64,000 nt of DNA, taken from contig NC_081412.1 of NCBI RefSeq assembly GCF_030272615.1, positions 673,949,823 to 674,013,822 of the forward strand, read 5' to 3'. The stretch's first letter is position 1, and every line of letters begins with the position of its first letter. Position numbers and translations under genes: made by a program. The DNA comes from Cryptomeria japonica. Taxonomy: Eukaryota > Streptophyta > Pinopsida > Cupressales > Cupressaceae. Below, piece by piece: positions 34,637 to 47,770 of the stretch. The notes below the pieces were generated by a model. That model did not search any database and was not told where the DNA came from. It saw only the letters and a list, made by a program, of their open reading frames with translations.

Positions 34637-35467
34637 CGATAGGATATTTGAGAGTGGTTTTAGATCTCTAAGAGTTATAATGTAGATTCTAGGTTTTAGA
34701 TGATCATTTAAATGTTTAAGCTTTGTCAAATTTTAGTAATCAACATGATTCTATCATCATTCTCTCACTCTCTCTATGTCACTGTATTTATCTCCCCAAA
34801 ATCTGAACCTATAGATCTCTCTCTATCACTCTTCCTCTATCCCATTTCTACCTCTCTTTATCTCACTCTCTCCTCTCAACCCTAAGATCTAACATTACCT
34901 CTTTACCTCTCTTTCGTCCCCTTCACTCTCTGTAATATGTTTTCTCTATCTCTTTACACACCTCTCCCTCACTACCTTTATTTCTCTAGGTCTCTCCCAC
35001 CTTCTCTCCATTTTACCTCACCTTCATTCCTTACCCCCATCTATATCCCTTCCTTCCTCACTCTCTCTTCTTCTATCTCCATCTCTTATTGTTTCTCTCC
35101 CCTCTCTCTATATGTTCTTCTGATCATTACTTCTTCCTCCCATCCTCTATCTCTCTCCTTCTCTCTATCTTTACCTATCTACCTCTCCATCCCTATCTCA
35201 TTACTCAACTCTCTCCCCATATATCTCTCTCACCTCTATTTCCCCCCATGTCTCTCACCACTCTCTCCCCAGGCTATAGGTCTCTTCACTCTAGTTATTT
35301 ACCTCCCTCTACATCTCTCTCCCTATTTCCATACCCCTCTTTCTCTCTTTGTGAACATCTCTCTCCCCCTCATATCTCAACATCTCCCCTCTCTAGGTGT
35401 CTTCCACCATCTCTTCTTCTCTACCTTGCCTTCTTTCCTTACCCCATCTCTATTCATGCATCCCTCT

Positions 35468-35568
<101 letters not shown>

Positions 35569-35615
35569 ATCCAAATCTCTCCCTCCATATATAACTCTCT
35601 CTACCCAACTCCCTA

Positions 35616-35703
35616 TCTCATCAACCACCTCTATACCCCTTTATCTCTCTCCCCAGGTATCTCATCAACCACCTCTATACCCCTTTATCTCTCTCCCCAG
35701 GTA
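35616..35703. repeat. Exact 44-bp tandem duplication
   Basis: 35616-35659 and 35660-35703 are identical and end CTCCCCAGGTA. Confidence 0.93.
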
Positions 35704-36251
35704 TCTCACTCCTCTCTCCCTTGGTGTTAGGCCTCTCACCTCTAGACAAAGAGAGACCAAGTGAGAGAGAGGGAGATACCTAAGACAAAGACGGGGGAAG
35801 GGAAGGGTTGAGGGAAAAAGAGGGAGAGACCAGAGAGAGAGAGAGAGGGTGGGGGGGAGGGGGGGGGGGGTTGATGGAAAGAGAGGGGGTTGGTGGCGGC
35901 AATTAAATCCAAGGTGACTTCGAAGGCAACATTTCCAATTTTCACTTCCCCCTTCTACCAAGGCTGGGAAAAATTATTGGAGAGCTCTGGGTCAAAACCC
36001 TGCATGCCTTCAACATAACTATCTAGGTTCCCTTTAACCACTTTTTGTCACAGATTAACATTAATTTTGAATTTTTCACATAAATTGGGTTCAACTTGTA
36101 TTAGATCCCCTCCCATCTTAATCATAGAGAGTTTTGACTTAAAAACTAGGTAGAGAGAGTAAAAACTAGCAATTTGAGCATGATAGCACTTACAAGAAAT
36201 GGGTGAAGTGACTCTACTTTTTAAAGGAGACATTCACCACCAAAACATAAA

Positions 36252-36570
36252 TCATAGATATACTTCATCATTAATATTTATGTCCTTGGAGATTGCCTCA
36301 TTAACCAAAACCAAAATATCAATGATATTCATCCATATTTTTAAATTCTTCGAAAATAGTCCTAATGAAGCCAACATGTCTGCAATTTTATTGTCTTTCC
36401 TTCTTGTATGAAAAAGGCATATGTGGCTAATCCCATGAATGAGGGCCTTACACTTAGCCATAATGTCTTCACACTCCAATCCATAATGGCTTCGATCTTG
36501 AGTAGGAGGATGGTTTTTTTTTAATCACCTTCTATGATTATTCGATTGTACCTTCTTTCATTATAGCAAG
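36252..36570 (-). pseudogene. RNase H-like (RVT_3 type) fragment
   Basis: The minus strand reads RRYNRIIIEGD (about 36521), then MAKCKALIHGISHICLFHTR, then RKDNKIADMLASLGLFS. The EGD block and the R-x-D/N-x2-AD-x-LA ending match the plant RNase H domain of LINEs and of some gypsy elements. A frame shift and stop separate the two parts. No RT is adjacent. Confidence 0.7.
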
Positions 36571-36712
36571 ACGTAGTAAATAGCTACCACCTCCACAAGA
36601 TTAGTGATTGTGTTAGTCTAAAATCACTTTTCTTATATTTTAGAATAATAACATAATCTAGCTTCTTTGTAGATAAATATGCTCACTTCAAAAAAAATTA
36701 TTAAAAAAAATT

Positions 36713-37115
36713 GTTAGATTATATAAGTAATCATTTTTTTAATTGATCACTAATTAGGCCCTCTTTTAATTTTATTATTAATTAAGCTAAAATTAGGACT
36801 ATTTTTCTATATTTAGGTCAATGTTGTCTCATAGCATATGTTGATGATGTACTTTTCTTGATCTAACTTAATCTTCACTTAAGGTTTTGTCTATGATTTT
36901 CTTTTTGATTTCATAAGAATTCATTTCTATATAGTATTCATTGAGTTGTTCAATCAATACAGAAGCCATTACACTTTTCTAGATCAGTTTTGTTCTCAAG
37001 GTTGCATAACACACAAAAATTATTTTTTATCATTAGACGTGATAGGTGTTTTGGTTTTAGGTGTTTCTTCGGAGATATGGGGCTCACTATCAACTCCAAC
37101 ATGATATCAAAGTAC
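36713..37115 (+). repeat. Possible decayed copia 5' LTR and primer site
   Basis: TGATATCAAAGT at 37102 differs from the copia primer site TGGTATCAGAGC by three transitions and follows ACTCCAACA, an LTR-like end. The left end TGTTAGATT at about 36713 is a guess. No coding domain follows. Confidence 0.3.
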
Positions 37116-39302
37116 TTTGTCTATGACTCCTCTCTATTTTTTTGAGAGATTGAACCTTGAGAGAAAAATCAACTCAATATGGAGCAGAATCAAGACCATT
37201 GTTGGATCCAAAAAGATCAAAATCCTTTAGAATACCTATATAAACATTGAAATCAAAGTTTGAAAGATTTATTTAAATTTTTTAAGGGTTTAAATTTGTA
37301 GCAGTAAATATCCACACAACTCGACAAATCCATATGGTTGTATAAAATCATACTACATGGTCATCATTGCATGATATGTCAGCCAAGTGTGTGAAAATTT
37401 TAATAAGATCCTTTCTTGCAGTGTCATAATTCTTTTTAAATGTGATGATGTTTAGTTTCTTAATGTATCTATTTTTTAGTGTCATATTCAAGAGTTGATG
37501 TCATGAGCCTTCAATCTACTTGAAGAAACATATTTTGCATTGTATCAATGACATGAAATTTTATTAACAATATATAAACAAATATTTTGGTTACAAAAGA
37601 ATATATTGACACATCAAGGAATATATAAGTGGTAGCCTAAGCATATTCAATTTTCAACATCAATATGATCTCATCCCTGTACTACTTAGTAGGTCCCTAA
37701 ATCCTCGCTTAAAAGGAAAATTGCAGCCATAAAATGACAATTTCTACATTAACCAAAAAGAGAAATCTATGCAAAAAAGTACTTAGAATCCACATGTAAT
37801 AGAATAGACAACAAAACATCAAAGATGACACAAGATATACCCTAGGAAAACCCTCAAGAGGGAAAAATATAGCCTCCAGAAATGTCCATGCTCAATGTAT
37901 TATTCAACACTAACATATTGCAATGCATATTTAGAGCCACCATTAGTACCTCTAAAACATCATGCATGTCTAACAAAATTTTATAGTACTAGACTTGTGT
38001 TAAACTTAGTTAATTTAGTTACAATGTTGATGATGTAATCAATTAAGAAAATAAACTTGTAAGAAATAGTTAGATGGCAATAGAAGAAAGGAAAACCATT
38101 TGAAAAGAATAAAATGGAAAGTGGATTCTAAATTATTAAAATAATTATTTAGCATCTTATAGAAGAGTTTATCAATGTTTTCAAAGGATGTTCAAACATT
38201 TATGCTTAGACTTCTTGGGCTATCTTCACTACATTCGATGAAGCTTGGAAAAAGACTAACTTGGAACATTAAATAGATAAAGTGTAACAAGATCATATTA
38301 ATAATTGGTGATTCCAGATGTTGGAGGTTCATTCATCATCTCAAGTTAGCTTCTCACTTTGATATGGTGTGTTGTATAAGAAAAAAAAATCCTTTCTATT
38401 TTTCCATTCCTTTCTTGATGTTGACAAATTTAAAGGTTGCATATAATGTGATGTTTGTTTCTTTAAAAATAGTGCGGTGCATATAGTGTGGTGCCCCATG
38501 ATGCTAAGACTCACAATTTGATCTTGAAGCTTTGAAAACTTGATCTTTGCAACTTGATGTGGCCTTGTTAGTACAAGATGACTCAATTTGGTGAAATCAA
38601 AACCTTTGTAGCTCACTGGGCAACACTTATTTGTAGATGTCAAGTACCCATTTACTCATCTCTCTCCCTCATATGAGATCACAATGATATACATTCCTTT
38701 CGTTAACATAGAGAAGACTCATGACACTTTTCAACATGCCAATCACAACAATAAGTCACTGCCCACTTGATCGAAACATTTAAACCTTGATTTATCACTA
38801 CCTCTATTTACATTCAAACACTTAGGCTTCTACAAAAATTTGAACAAAGTTCTAATCTTTTTCCACTCGATCCATCAATCCATTTGTAATCAATTTGCAT
38901 ACAACCTTTCATAGATTGTCATTTTCACTTTTTGTTCCAACATAATATTTGTGCACCACATGTAGATTTCTAGTTATGTTGATTATAGATTACATGTTTT
39001 GTTAAGTTTAGGTAACAATTCAAAAATCAATCAAATAATGTATGCTCTATTTTGGGTTGTGTATGCCCTATCTTTATATAAGCCACAAATTGAAGCTGCA
39101 ACCTCAAAAAAATAAAAAAAACTCTCTTTTGTACAAATTGAATGCCAATCTACAAAATGTAATCCATTGGAGGAAGTTGAATAAAATAAACTATTTGAGA
39201 TTTATTTCTGACATTGTTTATGTTTTCTATTTTATTCTATATCAAAAACTAACAACATTAATTTCATTACAAGAATACCAACTCGGTATGACTTCTTGTA
39301 AT
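37116..39302. other. AT-rich spacer, no recognised gene
   Basis: Short open frames (38341-38643 minus, 39042-39341 plus) show no motif. No repeat boundary identified. Confidence 0.45.
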
Positions 39303-40083
39303 CATTTTGGGAAGTCCTTTAATATTGTCACTATAGATTAGATGGGGTGCCTGTAATTCATGGTAGCCACTAATATTAGATGGATTGTCAGCCCTCCCTT
39401 AATTATATAAACTTAATTTCATTAACTTCCTTAGTAATGAGAATTTGGGAAACCTTTGTAAGATTTTTAGTGTGAAACAATAAGCATCTTCCAACAAGAC
39501 ACAAAATGTTAGATCTGCTGGCTCCATTATACCATACTTGCTCATGTTTGAGCACTATCAAATTTGATAAAAGTTTGAAACTCGAAAGCTCCTTTAGATT
39601 CCTCAAATTCCATTGTTGAAGATTTTTCAGTCTACAACAAGACTCTAAACTTTTGATCACTGAAAGAACTTCTAATGAAACAATTGACTATCGGGACTTC
39701 TATATCTAGACATGGTTTTAAATCAGTCGACACATCTATATATATAAATTCCTTTAGTGCATCACGGTCCCACAATACAGTTTTATATAGTTTCTTATGT
39801 CCAATGTCAAACGATGGAAAATCCCATTGAAAGACTATGGATGGCAGTACTTTGAAGCTCCTTTCATTATAACTTACACTAAATTTCACTTTCTCTAAAT
39901 ATGGCAAACCATGCAACCTTGAGAACTCTAAGAGGAATCAACAAAAAAACATTAATCTCTATCAAAAAAGAACAACCAGTAAGACCTCCCAGCTAATTAA
40001 CCACCTGGTTGCCTGCAAAACTGATCTCAAGTTGTAAATATTTAAGGTTGCTTAGCTCAGGAAGTTTAAACATTAGATTTACT
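39303..40083 (-). pseudogene. TNL LRR-region pseudogene fragment 1
   Basis: The minus strand reads MFKLPELSNLKYLQLEISFA, AGNQVVN, HGLPYLEKVKFSV, GHKKLYKTVLWDRDA, SLESCCRLKNLQ and ELSSFKLLSNLIVLK. These align in order with the middle LRRs of the intact TNL (about residues 625-930 there). Stops and shifts break it near 39990, 39930 and 39640. It has no TIR or NB-ARC part. Confidence 0.88.
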
Positions 40084-40400
40084 TTATTCATATGAAGATT
40101 TAATAGAATAATGCATCTTCCCTCCACGTACATACTTTATTCCCATAATGGTCTTGTCGTTCAGCCAATCACACTCTTGCAATGCTTCTGGTGCACTTAC
40201 ATCACTTAAGTTTGAGACGGTTTCATCTTCAAAGTGCTCCAGACGAGATTCAAGATCCTCATTAGGTTGAAGGGCCACATGAAATTCAGAACTATCGACA
40301 TCAATTTTCTTATAAGAATACCAACTTAGCTTGATTTCCTCTAATCGTGGGAACTCTCCCATGTTGGGAAGTCCTTTCATATTGTCATTTCGTTGAGAGG
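40084..40400 (-). pseudogene. TNL post-LRR pseudogene fragment 2
   Basis: The minus strand reads MKGLPNMGEFPRLEEIKLSW, VDSSEFHVALQPNEDL, NLSDVSAPEALQEC and KYVRGGKMHYSIKSSYE, aligning with about residues 910-1000 of the intact TNL. It lies on the 5' side (minus strand) of fragment 1, the reverse of the order in the gene, so two different copies have been joined here. Confidence 0.88.
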
Positions 40401-42053
40401 CGATCTACAATGATATTAATGCTATCCATAAACACCAAACACTATCAAAATAATTTTTACGTTGTCCTTCCTGTCTAAGATTCTTAGTGTAGTGGTCTGG
40501 CTGAAATTCTGAATTTGCAATGTAGTGGTCTGTTATTAAAATGGTGCGTATTCAATACAAACTAATGTAAAATAATTTAGAACTATACACGTTAGCGGAC
40601 GTCATTAAGCCTGAAGGCTTCCTCAGCCAACCTATTAGCAGCTATAGCAAAGATTGTACCTTTGGCACATATCGACTTAAAATAGATTGTTGCCCTTTCT
40701 CACCTATAAATACTCATCATCTTCCCCAGATGGAGCTCCCACAACAAATTCTTCCCCTCCCCCCTGTTGATTCAGTAGGTCCATCTTCTGATGACTCCAC
40801 AGGTCCATCTTCTAATGACACCACAACTTCTGCTGCCTCTTCTGCTATCGTCGGTTAAAAAAAGCCATCTTTAGAGCTGCTCTGCTTGGAGGTACAACTT
40901 TGCTTCTGTAATTAGATAATTGCATTGTGATTATTTATGTAAGTATTTCCTATATTCATAGCTTTTTGTATGCTGGACTTTCAATCGTTCATTTGTTCAA
41001 AGATATAGCTGGTAGAGAATAGTCGTTCAAGTTCTAAATATTGTGTAGATGATTGTTTATCTCCATGTTTCTTTTCTCACATGTCTGCCATTGTTGAACA
41101 TGATCATCCACTGGCATTTATCCTTGTATAATCTCTACCCATGCCTTAATCAAAAAATGTTTTTTGTGATGGTCAATGATGATGCTATGTAAGGCTCTGA
41201 TAGATCTTGGATTGATAAAGTTAATTAGGATGCGTTTTTATGCAATGTTCTCTCATACTATTGAACACATTTTGTTCTTAAACTAGCAAGCAACAAAAAA
41301 AAAATAGAAAGGGAATTAGCACCAAATTTAAATTTGAAGTTGGCATTAATTTGATGTCTAAATCCAAATTTGTATTTGAAAGTTGTGAGATGACTTTTGC
41401 AAATTTGTAGGTGCTTGATTAATCTACAGGTAAGAAATTTCTTTTCAAGTTTTGGAAGGTTATCAATCCGCAATGTTTCATTGAGACTATTTTAGTTTTA
41501 TGTTGCTTTTTGCAAGGGATAGGAAGGAGAGTGTGGGGATTGGAAGGATTAGCATATCTCACGGGGGCTTCATTTAGTGAATTTGGGTTATAGCACGCGT
41601 GTTCATGGCATGCTAAAGAGTCCTCCTATTTTCAAAAAATATTGCTTTAAACTTGTTTTTCATCACCCCCTCCCAATACACAGCTTTGATTAAAAGCCCC
41701 CCTAGTTTTGCCAAGTATAATATTTTTTCATAGCTTGAATTAAAAACCCCCTATTTTCACCGAAAGAAATATATTGTACCCTCATTTTTGAAATAATATA
41801 CGTAATATAATATTGCCTAGACAATGAAACCCCATGACATATCTGAAAAGTCCCTCCCATATTTTCCTTATTCCACATTTTTTTTTAAAATGTGAAATTC
41901 TCTTCAAATCGCAGGTATGCAAACATACCTGGAATGTGGAAAAACGGGAGCAGGTTGAGCTTGCAAGCATTTCAGGAAGCAATTCACAAATTTTGAAGTG
42001 GAAAAATATCTTGTGTAATTTTAGATCTAACACATTTATTTTCTTTTTAGTAT
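40401..42053. other. Spacer with a possible small exon
   Basis: At about 40729-40857 a plus frame reads a Pro/Ser-rich stretch with a tandem GPSSDDST / GPSSNDTT, 25 bases after a TATAAATA at 40704. It has no known domain. The rest is AT-rich with nothing recognised. Confidence 0.35.
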
Positions 42054-42338
42054 GTGTTAGGGATTGCAGATTTCAGCGAGCTAAAGTGGTTGTCAAAGTC
42101 CTTGGGATTTGATCTGGTACGAAAACTCTCACTGCGGTCAAATAAGCTCTCGCTCCTCCCAGCTTCCATCTCTCATATGACATCTCTGTGCATTTTGGAC
42201 TTATACATGAATAGCCTCATTAAAGCCCTCCCTTATTATATCAAATATATGGTGTCCATGCTGTCAAGATATATTCAAACAACTGCCTCGATAAGTTCAG
42301 TGGAAGGCATGATTTTTCTTGTTCGTAGATGGCTATGA
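42054..42338 (+). pseudogene. Leucine-rich-repeat fragment, sense strand
   Basis: Reads DFSELKWLSKSLGFDLVRKL, then SLRSNKLSLLPASISHMTSL, then CILDLYMNSL. This is two regular 23-residue-type LRRs, unlike the irregular LRRs of the TNL. A TTGCAG splice-acceptor-like site lies at about 42063-42068. No kinase, NB-ARC or signal peptide is found nearby, so it is an isolated exon or fragment, stopping at about 42338. Confidence 0.55.
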
Positions 42339-43010
42339 TGCAGGGTTGTGCTACTACTGAATGGTCAAATAAAAGTAATGACAGGGTAAGAGGGCAGGTC
42401 TGGAGAAGATGATTCGGTTGTCTCGCCTTGTTGCTTTTTCACCCTGAGCGTACTCTTCACATTTCACAAGTGTTTTGTTTCCACTTTAAGTCATACAAAC
42501 TCATTATTTTTTTAATTCAGAATCATAGCGGTGCAAGTTAAACCGTTAACCTAAGTAATCTAAATCTTGAAAAAGATAAAAGTAAAAAAAAATTTAAAAA
42601 GTTACTATTAGGTTTATGCTACTTATCTTTTCTGCTACTTAGCATAAAGTTGCTAAAATTCTTTTGCTACCAGAAATGCCAGCGAGATACCCGTTTCATG
42701 TTTTAATGGCAGAAGCATTATTTCATTTCTAACAGCCGTTTTTAGGCTTCCTTTGCTCTTTCCCTTTTTATTTTTCATATGCGAATGAACTTCAAAAGAA
42801 AATGACTAGAAAATTAAACAACTTTGAAAATGATATTTCAATGATGTCGAGTTACTATATACAAATCATTTTACAAATCAAATGATGTAACTGTCACTAC
42901 CAATAGAATTTAAACATAAAGATTTAAAGAAGTGCATGTAACATATGTAAATCAAATAATACAATTGTTACCACCATACAAAATCTATGAAAATGTATAG
43001 TTTCAATTAC
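42339..43010. other. AT-rich spacer, nothing recognised
   Basis: No coding motif found. Confidence 0.45.
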
Positions 43011-43163
43011 TAGCATATATATATTTAATAATATATATAAAATATGTTGACAGATATCATATATTCTTATCGAGACACTTAATTTTAATCAATTCCTCTA
43101 TTTTAAGATATAATTAAAAAAAATATCTTTCAACATATTATATATATTATTAAATATATACAT
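43011..43163. repeat. MITE-like inverted repeat abutting an LRR fragment
   Basis: The arms 43011-43057 and 43123-43163 are near-perfect inverted copies (core ATATTTAATAATATATATA, then AATATGTTGA(C/A)AGATAT) around a loop of about 65 bases. No coding. It adjoins the truncated end of LRR fragment 3. The target duplication is unclear because of the TA-rich context. Confidence 0.65.
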
Positions 43164-43165
43164 AC

Positions 43166-43835
43166 TAATTATAGATGAAATGCCTGTAATTCATGACACC
43201 TACTAATATGAGGAGGATCGTCAGCCCTCAAACAATTATATAAACTTAACCTCTTTAACTTCCTCAGTAATGAGAAGTTGGGAAACCTGTGTAAATGTTT
43301 TAGCGTGAAAAAGTACACATCCTCCAAAAGGGCACAATGTGTCAGATCTGGTGGCTCCCTTATACAACACTTGCCAAGTTTGAGCACAATCAAATTTGAC
43401 AAAATTTTGAAACTTGGAAGCTCCTTTAGATTCCTCAAATTCCGAAGTTGAAGATTTTTCAGTCCGCAACAAGACTTTAAACTTTTGATCGCTGAAACAA
43501 TTTCTGATGAAACAAACAACTCTATCTGTACTTCTGTATCTAGCCATCCCTTCACTGCATCACGATCCCACAATACAGTTTTAGATAACATCTTACACCC
43601 AACGACAAATGGTGGCGAAGCCCGGTGGGAGCGACTGTGGATGGCAATACTTTATCACAGACATTCTGTACAGTCGAAGGGACCCTTCACTTTATCACAC
43701 ACACTAAATTCCACTTTCTCCAAAATCTGCAAATCATTCAACCTTGGGAACTTGTAGAGGGATCGACAACAAGTATTAATCTCTCTTATAGAAGCACAAC
43801 CGGTACGATCTCCCAGCTGGGTTTATCGAGGTACT
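43166..43835 (-). pseudogene. TNL LRR-region pseudogene fragment 3
   Basis: The minus strand reads VEFSVCDKVKGPF, then LSKTVLWDRDAVKG, then LKSCCGLKNLQLRN, ELPSFKILSNLIVLKLGKCC, IREPPDLTHCALLEDVYFFT, LKHLHRFPNFSLLRKL and DDPPHISRCHELQAFHL. This aligns closely with the intact TNL LRRs. It ends exactly where a MITE-like inverted repeat begins. Frame breaks lie near 43590-43680. No NB-ARC lies upstream. Confidence 0.9.
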
Positions 43836-44849
43836 CTCTCACATCATTTCATCTTTATGGTAATGTTAATTTGCCAACTTGAGTTACTCGATGAGTTTTG
43901 TATTGTAATTTTTGATATTTCAATTTTTGTTTTGTTATTTTTTTATATTTTTAATATAAATTTCATATCTATTATAATGTAAATTGGCATTTAAGTTATT
44001 TCTTATTAATTCTTAATAAAAACTTTATTTGTATTTTAATAAGTTTAAGTTTAAATGTTTCATATGTGGATATAAATCTATTATTTATTTTAATATAAAT
44101 TAATTTAAAAATTTAATAGGAAGTGGAAAAAGAGAAGAAGACATATTGAAAACCTTGAAAAATAATTAATGTTAAAATATTAATCAATTTAATATATTTA
44201 GCCTTTTTTAAAATATTATTAGAATATTCACAAATATTTGAAATTTAGTAATCAAATCAGTTTTATTTTACTTAATTATCATTAGAATTTTTAATTAAAA
44301 TATATTAGTTTGTTTACAATTAGCTTCTTCCTCAATCTTGTTTACCTTTATGTCAATTACATGCTCTCCTTTACATTTATACCAACTATGCTTAACATTC
44401 TATTAATTCAAAGATTATTCCTAACTCTAATTATTTTTTAAATACATTAGTAACATATATGAGTTTGTTTACAATTGACTTTTTCCTCTATCTAATCTAT
44501 CTTTATGTCAATTATTCTCTCATTTACATTTATGCCAACGATGCCTTCGAGCATTCTACTAATTCATTTTTTTTTCCTAATCCTAATTGTTTTCCTATTT
44601 GAACATTTATCCTAATTGATTTCTAGCTATGGAGAGAAGTTCAATTGTAATCATAATAATATTGTAACCCTAGATATTATTTGAACCCAAAAAATATGCA
44701 TATAACTCACCCCAACACTACTTAAAAATAAAATTAATATAAATTATAATATAATTAAAAATAATAATAATGAACATTAAATACTAGTCTTCTAAAAGAT
44801 ATATGTTTGTGTACTTTACATATATTTATTTAAAAATAGGTATACTAGA
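43836..44849. other. AT-rich spacer, nothing recognised
   Basis: Contains an imperfect direct repeat of about 130 bp (TTTACAATTAGCTTCTTCC near 44312 and TTTACAATTGACTTTTTCC near 44467), followed in both by TTTATGTCAATTA. Confidence 0.5.
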
Positions 44850-45534
44850 GTTAGTATTGATAGACAAATATCAAGTCTCAAAAATAATCGCATATTCTTA
44901 TATGATCCCTTGTTTTTTAATTTATTGTAATTTAAACTAAATATAAAAGACAAACTAACTTTTTTAAACTCCTACTGTTAATAATTTTTTTAACCAATTA
45001 TTATTGTTTGTCTCATAAATAAATTATATGTTACTAAACATTTTTATATTGAACAAAGCAAATTTCAAAGAATAAGAACTACCAACACATACGTGAAAGA
45101 AAAATGAACCAAACTATTAATAGATAGAGACAACCACTAAAAGGTTGAAATAGATCATACACTCATTTCATCAAAGCATTATTTTACATTGGCCAACTCA
45201 AATAAAATAGAAAAAATATTGAATCAAGAATAAGTTATGCAATTTCAAAATTATATTAGTATTTTCTTTTATCCAAAATAAATATATGTATTTTATAATA
45301 AAGGCATAAACGTTTAAGCTAAAAATATTGCAACTTTACTATAAATGAATTATTCCCTAAGCAAATTGACTATAATATTACATCTTTTTTTCTTTTATAA
45401 CATCAATTAAAAAAAACATTAAATGATGATATATAAGTTCATCTATGGATGGCCTACAATTGATGGAAAAACTCCAATAGACTTTTATGATAAATGCACT
45501 AAGTCAAATCATTAACAATTTCTACATCATGACT
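44850..45534. repeat. TNL-linked duplicated block, copy 2 (left part)
   Basis: Collinear with 30340-30890. The match breaks at 45535, where a retroposon is inserted, and resumes at about 47484 (ACTAATCACAAGACTAAAAT against 30905 TTAATCACAAGACTGCAAT). Confidence 0.7.
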
Positions 45535-47483
45535 TTTAAGCCTAGAAAAATAGCGAGTGGGAGTGGGAGCATCCATAGGAGCGTGTCTAGGGTTTCTATT
45601 GGGGAGGTAGATGATCTAGGGGAAGTTGACAATGATGGTGAGGAGGACGTTTATTCCTCTCTTCCCCCTTCTTTTTTTGTGTTCCTGCCTTGGTTCTCAT
45701 GTCATTTCCCCCGTATCTCTGTTGTTTGTCTTATTTTTCATGGGTTATGATTTGGTGTGGAGACAAAAGAAGGTGGTTGCGGAGGTGACTGAGGTCTTTT
45801 TGGTTGCGTATGGTGCTATTGGGTGGTGTTTGGGTATAGATGCAAAGACCCCTATGTTGACCTTCTTTTTTGATGTTGCTACAATCATTGTGTTGCGTCA
45901 GGAGATGTTTGTAGCTACTAAAGACCTTTCTTTGTTCATTGTGGGTGCCCCACTGGGCTTCGATTTCGCACTATCTTATGCTTCTTGGAGAGGTGGATGC
46001 GGTGTGGAGGGTCTTGTTGATGGAAGGGTGCAGAGGTCGAAAGGATGTTGTGGTTTTTATTGTTGGGAGGTTTTGTTGTAGTGGTCTTCCATCATGAATA
46101 GGGTTTGGTGCTTTGGCAACTATTGTGAGGGTGATCCTCTGATTCTTGGAGGAGGGCTTGTTTGGGAGGTGTCACACCCCTGTGTCGAGGGTGTTGTTGC
46201 CCTGCTTTTCTCTGGATGTGAAGGAGGTGTATGTGATCTGGGTGGAGCTCCCATGACCTAGTTCATCATTGGCATTTTGGGCTCTTCACTCCTTTCAGGT
46301 TGTTTTTTGCCCTCAGAGTGGTGTTTATTACTGTAGGAGGCCTCTATGTGTGGGGTCTATTTGTTCTTCTTTTGTATCCTTTTGGGGTTTCCTGTTGATG
46401 GTTGTGGGTGCTCCTTTTTTTTTTTAATCTTTTTCAAGATGATCTTTGGTTTTGTTCAAGGTTTCTTTGTTCTACCTTTCTTAGTTTGTCCTATTAAGGC
46501 AAATCTTTCTTCTACTCAGGGGAAGAGTTGTGAGCTGAGTTCGGTGGAACGGATCCTATTGAGGGCTTTGGATGCCCTATTTTTCAAGTTCGAATGGTTG
46601 ATTGTTGCTTTCTCCTTGCTATTGGGTTTATGTCCCTATTCTCCTATAGAGGTAGAGATTTTGGTTAAGCTTATCTTCTTGGAGTTGGACTGGTTCAAGC
46701 CTATTGTTCAACATTTGGTTCTGGAAGCTTTCTTAAAACCCAGTTGTCCAGCAAAGCGTTGTCGTCCCATATCTTGGTTGCTGGACTTTGGTTTGTGGTA
46801 TGAAGCTTTGTTCTCTTTGCTAATGGTTTCTATCTTTTCAGCCCCTATTGAGGTGGAAAGTTTCTTTTCTATTAGAGTGGCAACTATTAGATGCTTTGAG
46901 GTTGTTGGCTTCATCCTGGTAGTTTTGGGAGCCATTATAAAACTCAAATCGAAGATTAGGAGAGCCATTCAAAACCCCCATGTTTTTGTTTAGTTCTTAA
47001 TGTTTATCTTGTGTAATTTTGTATGGCTAAATGTTGACAGTTTTAAAAGGCCCGGTATAGATTGTGGTTGTCTTTGGTTAAGGTTTGGGCCAGCTTTTAG
47101 CTTCTTGGCAATTTTGTCACAGGTTAAGGGAGTCGGGAATATCCCTTCTGATTGGCTAAGGGTGTCTGTTAAACCCTCATTCATTTATTTTATGTGATAT
47201 AGTTTGAGACTGTAGCCTTGTTGGTGATTCCAGTTTGATTTGTAATGGTTTTCTTTTGATTATTTTATTGGCACTATCTGTTTGTGGCTACGCTAGTGTT
47301 TGGCTAGCGTTAATCTATTTAGCTGTGTTTGGGCTGCTAATTTTCCTTGTTTGTACCCTTTGGCAATGTAGTGTCATGGGTTCCAGATCTTGGTAAAATC
47401 TAAGGGTTTTGGGTCCCTTCAAAACCTGTTGTATGGGGTTTCAGGTCCCCACAAAACTTGTTTTATCTTTAATAAAAAAAAAA
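45535..47483 (+). mobile_element. Retroposon-like insert with poly(A) end
   Basis: About 1.95 kb of T- and G-rich sequence, unlike the AT-rich surroundings, ends CTTTAATAAAAAAAAAA at about 47483. It interrupts a block that is continuous at 30870-30910. The flanks TTTCTACATCAT (left) and TTCTTTATCACT (right) look like a decayed target duplication. Frames 45626-46081 and 46346-46993 are long but hydrophobic and match nothing I know. No RT is present. It is probably a 5'-truncated LINE or a processed transcript. Confidence 0.6.
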
Positions 47484-47770
47484 ATTCTTTATCACTACCA
47501 ACTAATCACAAGACTAAAATTAGAATGATCGCAAATAATCAAAATGAATATTAACACACTAACCAACAATTGCAAAGCCCATTAATAATTTGTTCGTCAA
47601 TACCAATTAATCAAAAGACTAAAATTGGACTCATAACAAATAATCAATACTAATATTAACACATTACCCAATTATCGCTACCAATCAATCACAAGAGTAA
47701 AACTAAACTTATAACAAATAATCAATACTAATATTAACACACTAACCAATTATTGCAAAGCCCATTGAAA
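47484..47770. repeat. Imperfect tandem repeat, about three units
   Basis: CTACCAA(C/T)(T/C)AATCACAAGA, ACAAATAATCAATACTAATA and AATATTAACACA(C/T)TA recur with irregular spacing (roughly 85-115 bp). Confidence 0.7.

Noticed and set aside
36831..36865. A YVDD-like string (AYVDDVLFL) suggesting reverse transcriptase
   Set aside because: It is isolated, with no other RT block in any frame within several hundred bases. Too short to call.
46346..46993. 215-codon hydrophobic frame
   Set aside because: T-rich sequence read in one frame yields Phe/Leu/Val. No membrane-protein family recognised, no start context, and it lies inside a retroposon-like insert.
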